A stretch of DNA of 64,000 nucleotides, from NCBI GenBank assembly GCA_033851265.1, contig JAWWOW010000007.1:1-64000 (forward strand), written 5' to 3'. The position numbers and the translations under genes were made by a program. The notes below the pieces were generated by a model. The model did not search any database, had not been told where the DNA came from, and was given only the letters and a program-made list of their open reading frames with translations. This stretch comes from JAWWOW01 sp033851265 (GTDB taxonomy: Bacteria > Actinomycetota > Actinomycetes > JAWWOW01). This document shows, piece by piece, positions 58,130-64,000 of this stretch (its first letter is position 1; each line of letters opens with the position of its first letter).

Positions 58130-58909
58130 TCAGGGGGAGGCGGCGCGCGAGAGATTGCGCGGGAGTTCGGCAGCAGCAGGCCTGTCCAATAGCCACAGCG
58201 TGCGCGCGCGGCCGTGCGCGCCGGCGGCGGGAACCTGCACGGGTCCCGCACCCGACAACGCCATCCGCACGGCGCCTGCCTTCTCGTTACCGCTGGCAAT
58301 CAACCACACCTCACGCGCCGCGTTGATCGCAGTGAACGTCAACGTCAACCGGATTGGCGGCGGCTTCGGCGCACCCCGCACGGCGACGACGGGGCGCACG
58401 TCGTAGACCGCGGGCAGCTCCGGAAAGAGTGACGCGATGTGTCCGTCGGGGCCAACGCCGAGCAGGAGTACGTCGAACGACGGCACCGGTCCGTGGTCCT
58501 CCGGGCGGGCCGCTGCGGCGAGCTCAGCGACGTAGCGGCGCGCGGCAGCTTCCGGGTCGGGCCCGTCGGGTCCGTCCGGGCCCGGCATCGGATGAACGCG
58601 CGCCGGGTCGACCTCGACGTGGTCGAGCAGGGCGCTCCGGGCGCCGGTCTCATTGCGCTCAGGGTCACCGGTCGGGACGAACCGCTCGTCCCCCCACCAC
58701 ACATCCAGCCGTCGCCAGTCGATCGCGTCCCGGGCCGGGCTGTCGCGGAGGTGCGCCAGCACTGCCGTTCCGATCCCGCCGCCGGTGAGTACGACGGACG
58801 CCGTGCCGGCCGCGGCCTGCGCATCCACGAGTCGAGTGACAAGCCGAGCCGCAACGGCGTCAGCGAGCAGGTCGGCGTCGCGATGGACGATGACCTCGGG
58901 GGTGCTCAC
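58130..58909 (-). CDS. pgl: 6-phosphogluconolactonase
   Basis: Hydrolyses 6-phosphogluconolactone in the oxidative pentose phosphate pathway. The 259-residue DevB-type protein has VVLTGGGIGTAVLAHLRDSP (sugar-phosphate loop), IDWRRLDVWWGDERFVPTGD with the family motif WGDERFVP, and FDVLLLGVGPDGHIASLFPE with the catalytic GxGxDGHxASLFP motif. PPIRLTLTFTAINAAREVWL closes the fold. GTGA overlap with opcA shows coupling in the tkt-tal-zwf-opcA-pgl operon; this is its last gene. Confidence 0.95.
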   Translation of the reverse strand: MSTPEVIVHRDADLLADAVAARLVTRLVDAQAAAGTASVVLTGGGIGTAVLAHLRDSPARDAIDWRRLDVWWGDERFVPTGDPERNETGARSALLDHVEVDPARVHPMPGPDGPDGPDPEAAARRYVAELAAAARPEDHGPVPSFDVLLLGVGPDGHIASLFPELPAVYDVRPVVAVRGAPKPPPIRLTLTFTAINAAREVWLIASGNEKAGAVRMALSGAGPVQVPAAGAHGRARTLWLLDRPAAAELPRNLSRAASP

Positions 58910-59931
58910 GAACTGGCGCCTGCTCCGGCGGGAGTCGGCTCGCCAGCGGCTGCGCGTTCGGCTGGGTCGCGCCAGATGTGAGTGCGCTCCCCGGGCCGAG
59001 CGGCCAGATCTTCGTCCGTGTCCGTCGCGGCAGCGAGCGACTCGGCGTACACCGCATCGACCTCGATCCGGCGCAGCTCCTCAGCGAGCAGGTCACCCAA
59101 CCCCCGTCGAGCCAACGGCAAGGTGCGGTCCGGCTGCCCGGTGCGAATGAGTGTCGCGGACCGTCCATCCGGCCGGGTGATCGCGAGCTCGACTCCATCG
59201 CCGCAGGAGACCCTGACCTCGGTGACGCCGGGGCCCTTCGACGCCTCGAGTGTCACGGCTGCCTGCAATCGCTTGCCGAGCCAGCCGCCGAGCAGCGCGG
59301 CACTCGGGTTCCCCTCATCCGACGCGATACGGATGGTCTGCGCGCGCGGACGTTCGCCGCCCGACGTCGCATCGAACGCCGATGCGAGTAGCGAGCGCCA
59401 CGGTGTTGTCCGTGACCACGCAAGGTCTGTGTCGCCCGGCGCGAAGTCCTGCGCTCGTTCGCGCAACGCGGCCAACGGGTCGGCGGCTGCCGCGCAGTCA
59501 GTGACACGACGGCCCGCCAACACACCGAGCGGGTCGAAGGCAATCTTGTCCGGCGGCTCGCCGACCCACCACGTCACCACCGGTGCGTCGGGAGCGAGTA
59601 GGGGGAGTACGACGGACTCCGCGTGCAGAGTCAGCCGGCCATATATGCGCATGACGACGGCTTCGGTCGGACCGAGGCGTCCGCCGACGGCCACCTCGGC
59701 GTCGAGCCGGTCATCGGCTTCGAGCTTGCGGCGTACGACGATCAGCAGCCGGCACGGATGCTGCGCAGCAGCGGTGGTGGCCGCTAACTCGGCTTCTGGC
59801 ACGCGCTTCTCGTCCACGACCACGATCAGCGACAGCGCGGCACCGGAGGCGACCGCGCCGCTGTTACGGCGTTCGGCAATCAGCGCGTTGACGACGTCGG
59901 TGCCGGTGGTGTCCCACAGTGTTGTGCTCAT
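58906..59931 (-). CDS. opcA: Glucose-6-phosphate dehydrogenase assembly protein OpcA
   Basis: Protein required for or modulating G6PDH activity in actinobacteria and cyanobacteria, 341 residues. Landmarks are MSTTLWDTTGTDVVNALIAE, LIVVVDEKRVPEAELAATTA, VMRIYGRLTLHAESVVLPLL, APDAPVVTWWVGEPPDKIAF and LDPLGVLAGRRVTDCAAA-like text, followed by AFDATSGGERPRAQTIRIAS. GGGAG precedes the ATG. Between it and zwf lie 91 bp with an AGTGGGG/CCCCACT inverted repeat (59965-59971, 59984-59990), which is unusual because the two are often overlapping. Confidence 0.92.
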   Translation of the reverse strand: MSTTLWDTTGTDVVNALIAERRNSGAVASGAALSLIVVVDEKRVPEAELAATTAAAQHPCRLLIVVRRKLEADDRLDAEVAVGGRLGPTEAVVMRIYGRLTLHAESVVLPLLAPDAPVVTWWVGEPPDKIAFDPLGVLAGRRVTDCAAAADPLAALRERAQDFAPGDTDLAWSRTTPWRSLLASAFDATSGGERPRAQTIRIASDEGNPSAALLGGWLGKRLQAAVTLEASKGPGVTEVRVSCGDGVELAITRPDGRSATLIRTGQPDRTLPLARRGLGDLLAEELRRIEVDAVYAESLAAATDTDEDLAARPGERTHIWRDPAERAAAGEPTPAGAGASS

Positions 59932-59964
59932 GGGGCTCCCACCAGGGACGTGCCGACGGCCCGC

Positions 59965-59990
59965 AGTGGGGACGTCAGCGGGGCCCCACT
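59965..59990 (-). repeat. Inverted repeat between zwf and opcA
   Basis: AGTGGGG (59965-59971) and CCCCACT (59984-59990) form a 7-bp stem with a 12-nt loop in the 91-bp zwf-opcA gap. GTGGGGACGTC and GTGGGGATGTC recur nearby (59966 and about 60014). It may attenuate readthrough from zwf into opcA or may be residual repeat sequence. Confidence 0.35.
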
Positions 59991-60022
59991 AGCGACGTCT
60001 CGACGGCGCGTAGGTGGGGATG

Positions 60023-61555
60023 TCATGGCCGTCGCCAGGCGCGGCCTTCGCGGGCCAGCATCTCGTCGGCTTCTTTCGGACCCCACTCGCCGGCGCGATA
60101 GCGGTAGGGCTTCTTGCCGGCCCAGTACTCCTCGAGCGGGTCGATGACACCCCAGGACAGCTCGACCTCGGCGTGGTCGGGGAACAGCGTCTTGTCACCG
60201 AGCAGCACGTCGAGCAGCAGCCGCTCGTAGGCCTCGGGAGACGACTCGGTGAACGCCTCGCCGTACAAGAAGTCCATCGACACGTCGCGGACCTCCATCG
60301 AGCTGCCCGGCACCTTCGAACCGAAGCGAAGCGTGACGCCCTCATCCGGTTGGACGCGAACGACTAGCTGGTTGTGGCCCAGCTCGGTCGTGTCCGTGTC
60401 GGCGAACGGCAGGTGCGGAGCCTTGCCAAAGATCACAGCGATCTCAGTGACGCGTCGGGGGAGTCGCTTGCCGGTGCGGACATAGAACGGCACTCCGGCC
60501 CATCGTCTGGTCTCGATGCCGAGACGGACCGCGGCGAATGTCTCGGTCGTCGAACCCGCCGGCACACCCTTCTCCTCGAGGTAACCAGCCACGCGTTGAC
60601 CGGCGAGCCACCCTTGCTCGTACTGGCCGCGTACGGCGAAGTGCTCTTTGTCGTCTGGCAGCGAGATCGCACCGAGAACCTTGACCTTCTCGGTGCGAAT
60701 CTCCTCGGCACCGAACGCCACCGGTTCCTCCATCGCCGTCAGCGCCAGCAACTGCAGCAGGTGGTTCTGGAGTACGTCGCGCGCGGCGCCGTTCTCGTCG
60801 TAGAACTCGGCGCGGGATCCGATGCCGACGTCTTCCGCCATCGTGATTTGGACGGAGTCGACAAAGTGGGAGTTCCAGATCGGCTCGAACAGCGTGTTGG
60901 CGAACCGCAGCGCCAACATGTTCTGCACGGTCTCTTTGCCGAGGTAGTGGTCGATGCGGAAGACATCCTGCGCAGTGAACACGTTGTCGACGAGCGCGTT
61001 TAGCTCGCGACTGGATTCCACGTCGTGACCAAACGGCTTCTCGACGACGACCCGACGCCAGCCACCGCGTTGCTTGTTGTCTGCCAGGCCGGTGCGTGCC
61101 ATCTGCTTGAGCACGACGGGGAACATGTCCGGCGGGATCGACAGGTAGAACGCGGCGTTTCCCTCGATGCCGTGCGAATCCTCGAGCTCGACGAGGGTTG
61201 AGCACAGCTTGTCGAACGCCTCGTCGTCGTCGAACGACCCCTGCACGAAGAGGATGGAGTTAGCAAGGCGCTGCCACACGTCCTCCCGGAACTCGGTGCG
61301 GGAGTGCGCCTCGGCCGCTTTGCGTGCCACTTCCTCGAAGTCGCCGGCCTCCCAGTCACGGCGAGCGAAGCCGACCAAAACGAATCCCGGCGGTAGCAGC
61401 CCGCGATTGGCCAGGTCATAGACCGCAGGGATGAGCTTCTTGCGTGCCAGGTCACCCGTGACACCGAAGACGACAAGCGCACACGGATCCGGGATCCGGG
61501 GGAGGCGTCGGTCCCGCGGGTCCCGCAGCGGGTTGGGGAGGGGCTCGACCCTCAC
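60023..61555 (-). CDS. zwf: Glucose-6-phosphate 1-dehydrogenase
   Basis: First enzyme of the oxidative pentose phosphate pathway, making NADPH. The 510-residue product has NADP-binding ALVVFGVTGDLARKKLIPAV, the active-site motif FRIDHYLGKETVQNMLALRF with catalytic His/Lys region, VVEKPFGHDVESSRELN and YVRTGKRLPRRVTEIAVIFG. The length is typical. The GTG start overlaps the tal stop (GTGA), and opcA follows. Confidence 0.96.
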   Translation of the reverse strand: MRVEPLPNPLRDPRDRRLPRIPDPCALVVFGVTGDLARKKLIPAVYDLANRGLLPPGFVLVGFARRDWEAGDFEEVARKAAEAHSRTEFREDVWQRLANSILFVQGSFDDDEAFDKLCSTLVELEDSHGIEGNAAFYLSIPPDMFPVVLKQMARTGLADNKQRGGWRRVVVEKPFGHDVESSRELNALVDNVFTAQDVFRIDHYLGKETVQNMLALRFANTLFEPIWNSHFVDSVQITMAEDVGIGSRAEFYDENGAARDVLQNHLLQLLALTAMEEPVAFGAEEIRTEKVKVLGAISLPDDKEHFAVRGQYEQGWLAGQRVAGYLEEKGVPAGSTTETFAAVRLGIETRRWAGVPFYVRTGKRLPRRVTEIAVIFGKAPHLPFADTDTTELGHNQLVVRVQPDEGVTLRFGSKVPGSSMEVRDVSMDFLYGEAFTESSPEAYERLLLDVLLGDKTLFPDHAEVELSWGVIDPLEEYWAGKKPYRYRAGEWGPKEADEMLAREGRAWRRP

Positions 61556-62664
61556 CCGGATGCTTTCTCCTGCAACTGCTTCTCGATGACCTCGATGAGC
61601 TCAGTCCAGGAGGTGGTGAACTTCTCGACGGCCTCATCTTCCAGGACCCGCACGACATCGTCATACGAGATCCCGAGCTCTTCGAGTTTCTGCAGGACGT
61701 GTCGAGCGTCCTCGTAGTGCCCGCGAACGCTGTCGCTCGGAATGACGCCGTGGTCGAACGTCGCCTGCAGGGTGCTCTCCGGCATCGTGTTGACGGTGCC
61801 GGGTGCGACCAGCTCAGTGACGTACATGGTGTCTTCGTACGCCGGATCCTTGGTCGACGTCGACGCCCACAGCGGCCGCTGCGGTCGCGCACCCGCCTGA
61901 GCCAGCTTCGTCCACCGCTCCGTCGAGAACTTCTGCTCGTAGACCTCGTAGGCGAGACGTGCGTTGGCGATGGCGGCCTTGCCCTTGAGCGCCTTGGCCT
62001 CCGGTGTACCGATCTTGTCCAGTCGCTTGTCGACCTCGCTGTCGACGCGGGAGACGAAGAACGATGCGACCGAGCCGATGGTCGACAGCTCATGGCCGGC
62101 CGCTTGGGCGCGTTCCATGCCCTCGAAGAATGCGTCGATGACCTCGGCGTACCGCTGCAAGCCGAAGATCAGCGTCACGTTGACGCTGATGCCCTCGGCC
62201 AACGACTGGCTGATCGAGGGCAGGCTGGGCAGGGTCGCCGGAATCTTGATGAAGATGTTGGGTCGGTCGACCAGCCACCACAGTCCACGTGCCTCGGCTG
62301 TCGTCTTCTCCGTCTCGTACGCCAATCGGGGGTCGACCTCGATCGACACTCGGCCGTCGACCGTGGCGGTCGCGTCGTAGACGGGCCGCAGGATCTCGGC
62401 GGCCCACCGAACGTCGAATCCGGTCAGCATCCGCAGTGCCTCGTCGACACTGACGCCGCGTACGGCGAGGTCGTGGATCTGCGGATCGTACGAGTCGCTC
62501 TCGCTGATCGCCTTCTGGAAGATGCTCGGGTTTGTCGTGATGCCGACAACATGGCGGTCACGGATGAGGTCGCCGAGGTTGCCGGTGCGGAGTCGGTCGC
62601 GGCTGAGGTCATCGAGCCAGACCGAGACGCCGGCTTCCGAGAGCTGGGCCAGGGGGTCGGACAT
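61552..62664 (-). CDS. tal: Transaldolase
   Basis: Transfers a dihydroxyacetone unit between sugar phosphates in the non-oxidative pentose phosphate pathway, 370 residues, the usual length of the actinobacterial class. Motifs are VSVWLDDLSRDRLRTGNLGD, HVVGITTNPSIFQKAISES, RVSIEVDPRLAYET, PNIFIKIPATLPSLPSIS with the Schiff-base Lys in IKIPAT, INVTLIFGLQRYAEVIDAF (here SVNVTLIFGLQ) and SVASFFVSRVDSEVD. AGGAG lies 5 nt before the ATG. It overlaps zwf by 4 nt and follows tkt by 10 nt. Confidence 0.96.
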   Translation of the reverse strand: MSDPLAQLSEAGVSVWLDDLSRDRLRTGNLGDLIRDRHVVGITTNPSIFQKAISESDSYDPQIHDLAVRGVSVDEALRMLTGFDVRWAAEILRPVYDATATVDGRVSIEVDPRLAYETEKTTAEARGLWWLVDRPNIFIKIPATLPSLPSISQSLAEGISVNVTLIFGLQRYAEVIDAFFEGMERAQAAGHELSTIGSVASFFVSRVDSEVDKRLDKIGTPEAKALKGKAAIANARLAYEVYEQKFSTERWTKLAQAGARPQRPLWASTSTKDPAYEDTMYVTELVAPGTVNTMPESTLQATFDHGVIPSDSVRGHYEDARHVLQKLEELGISYDDVVRVLEDEAVEKFTTSWTELIEVIEKQLQEKASG

Positions 62665-62674
62665 GTTGCTCCTG

Positions 62675-64000
62675 TCAGTTTCCGGTGGTGGAGCCCTTGA
62701 TTCCTGCCGCGCGGGAGAGGCTCGCGTGTGCTGCTGCTACGACATTCGCTGGAGTGAAACCGAACTGCTCGTAGATGACCTGGTACGGCGCGGACGCGCC
62801 GTAGTGCTCGAGGCTCACACACTCCCCGACATCACCGACGAAGTCACGCCACCCCAAGGCAACCGCGGCCTCGACCGATACCCGGGCGCGGACCTGCGGA
62901 GGAAGGACGGACTGGCGGTACGACGAGTCCTGTTCCTCGAACCACTCGCGACACGGCATCGACACCACACGCGTCGGCGTGCCTTCGGCCTCGAGCAACT
63001 CGCGTGCCTCGAGCGCGATCGACACCTCGGAACCGCTGGAGATGAGGATCACGTCCGGCCGTCCGGTGCTCGCCTCGGCCAAGACATAAGCGCCGCGTAC
63101 GACGCCCTCGGCGGCCGCGAACCCTGGTTGAGACCGGTCGATCGTCGGGACGTTCTGCCGGCTGAGACACAGCCCAGTCGGTGCGTCGGCCCGCTCGATG
63201 ATGTTCCGCCACGCGATCGCGGTCTCGTTGGGATCGGCCGGCCGCACCACGTGCAGCCCGGGGATGGCACGCAACGCCGCGAGGTGCTCAACCGGTTGGT
63301 GCGTGGGTCCGTCTCCGCCGAGGCCGATCGAGTCGTGCGTCCAGACGTAGACGACGGGGATCTTCATCAGTGAGGCGAGGCGCACCGAGGGGCGCATGTA
63401 GTCGCTGAAGACGAGGAACGTGCCGCCGAAGACACGGGTCGGGCCGTGCAGCGCGATGCCGTTCATCGTCGCGCCCATCGCGTGCTCGCGGATACCGAAA
63501 TGCAGGACCCGGCCGTACGGCGAGCCGCCATGTGCCTCCGGCAGGAAGTCCTCAGCGCCTTCGATGGTGGTGTTGTTGCTCTCAGCCAGGTCGGCAGAGC
63601 CACCCCAGAACTCCGGCAGGATCGGCGCGATCGCGTTGATGACTTCGCTGGACGCTTTGCGTGTTGCCATCGACTTGCCGGCTTCGAAGGTTGGGATGGC
63701 CGCGCGGAATCCTTCGGGCAGCCGGCGTTCCTGCATGCGGATCAGCTCGCGGGAACGATCCGGGTTGCCTTTGGCCCACGCTTCGAATTGGGCTTGCCAA
63801 TCTGCGTGCAGTGCGCGGCCGCGGTCGACAACCTCGCGGGCATGGCCGAGCACGTCGTCCGGCACGTAGAACGCGCGGTCGGGATCGAGGCCAAGGATCT
63901 TCTTGGTCGCGGCAACCTCGTCCGCGCCGAGCGCGGAACCGTGCGCCTTGCCGGTGTTCTGCGCGTGCGGAGCCGGCCAGGCGATGATCGAGCGAACGAT
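62675..64000 (-). CDS. tkt: Transketolase (5' end beyond window)
   Basis: Thiamine-diphosphate enzyme of the pentose phosphate pathway. The open frame runs in from the window edge (64000) with no start, so only the C-terminal ~441 of an expected ~700 residues are seen. The first visible residues are IVRSIIAWPAPHAQNTGKAH followed by ALGADEVAATKK, the end of the ThDP domain. The Pyr domain has FGIREHAMGATMNGIALHG (catalytic Glu) and DSIGLGGDGPTHQPVEHLAA. The C-terminal domain ends AHASLSRAAGIKGSTTGN. It is upstream of tal, zwf, opcA and pgl on the same strand. Confidence 0.95.
   Translation of the reverse strand: MVRSIIAWPAPHAQNTGKAHGSALGADEVAATKKILGLDPDRAFYVPDDVLGHAREVVDRGRALHADWQAQFEAWAKGNPDRSRELIRMQERRLPEGFRAAIPTFEAGKSMATRKASSEVINAIAPILPEFWGGSADLAESNNTTIEGAEDFLPEAHGGSPYGRVLHFGIREHAMGATMNGIALHGPTRVFGGTFLVFSDYMRPSVRLASLMKIPVVYVWTHDSIGLGGDGPTHQPVEHLAALRAIPGLHVVRPADPNETAIAWRNIIERADAPTGLCLSRQNVPTIDRSQPGFAAAEGVVRGAYVLAEASTGRPDVILISSGSEVSIALEARELLEAEGTPTRVVSMPCREWFEEQDSSYRQSVLPPQVRARVSVEAAVALGWRDFVGDVGECVSLEHYGASAPYQVIYEQFGFTPANVVAAAHASLSRAAGIKGSTTGN

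Noticed and set aside
1..64000. tRNA, rRNA, tmRNA, CRISPR arrays, insertion sequences
   Set aside because: Looked for and not seen on either strand.

Overview
The window is a high-GC chromosome segment from a member of the Actinomycetota. The evidence is the actinobacterial housekeeping set (whiA, rbpA, opcA, four-domain rpsA), many GTG starts, GTGA/ATGA start-stop overlaps, and the order uvrC-rapZ-yvcK-whiA-gap-pgk-tpiA ... secG-rbpA ... pgl-opcA-zwf-tal-tkt. Genus cannot be fixed from the sequence alone. I saw no tRNA, rRNA, CRISPR array, insertion sequence or phage gene. Coding density is very high, and no gap exceeds 300 bases.

Layout. 26-3865: branched-chain amino acid ABC transporter livHMGF. 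4011-15844: DUF554 protein, GNAT acetyltransferase, hotdog thioesterase, polA, ferredoxin-NADP reductase, a secreted glycosidase-like protein, a methyltransferase, rpsA, an exostosin-like glycosyltransferase and coaE. 15863-19267: a second glycosidase-like secreted protein and uvrB. 19457-21112: TSUP-family permease with a 40-residue membrane protein, then a YceI protein. 21241-30923 (+): a group 1h (actinobacterial type, high-affinity) [NiFe]-hydrogenase operon. It holds the small and large subunits, a NifU-domain protein, DUF5947, DUF6084, an unassigned 458-aa protein, the maturation protease with a nested 34-residue membrane protein, and hypA, hypC, hypD, hypE. 35011-30906 (-), convergent with it: padR, SIS-domain gene, hypC-like gene, second SIS-domain gene, hypF. 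35126-36230: a yybP-ykoY (manganese) riboswitch in front of a TerC-family gene. 36262-38983: DUF6941, a small acidic protein, a metallo-beta-lactamase-fold hydrolase and an Eis-like acetyltransferase. 39126-50071: uvrA, uvrC, rapZ, yvcK, whiA, gap, pgk, tpiA. 50285-56480: a peptide ABC transporter operon set between tpiA and secG. 56480-64000: secG, rbpA, a secreted DUF5666/PepSY-like protein, then on the minus strand tkt (cut by the window end), tal, zwf, opcA and pgl.

How it fits together. The hydrogenase operon carries nearly everything to build a [NiFe] enzyme: HypE/HypF for cyanide, HypC/HypD for the Fe(CN)2CO unit, HypA for nickel, and the protease. No hypB is visible. The protein type is the one used by aerobic actinobacteria to oxidise trace hydrogen during starvation. 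The most unusual part is the hypF operon. Its two SIS-domain proteins are diverged paralogs, each missing a different half of the classical GmhA active site, and they flank a HypC-like protein that lacks the usual Met-Cys start. The TerC riboswitch shows two mutually exclusive pairings that directly suggest how it opens the ribosome binding site. The rest is central metabolism (glycolysis, oxidative pentose phosphate), UvrABC repair, and nutrient uptake.
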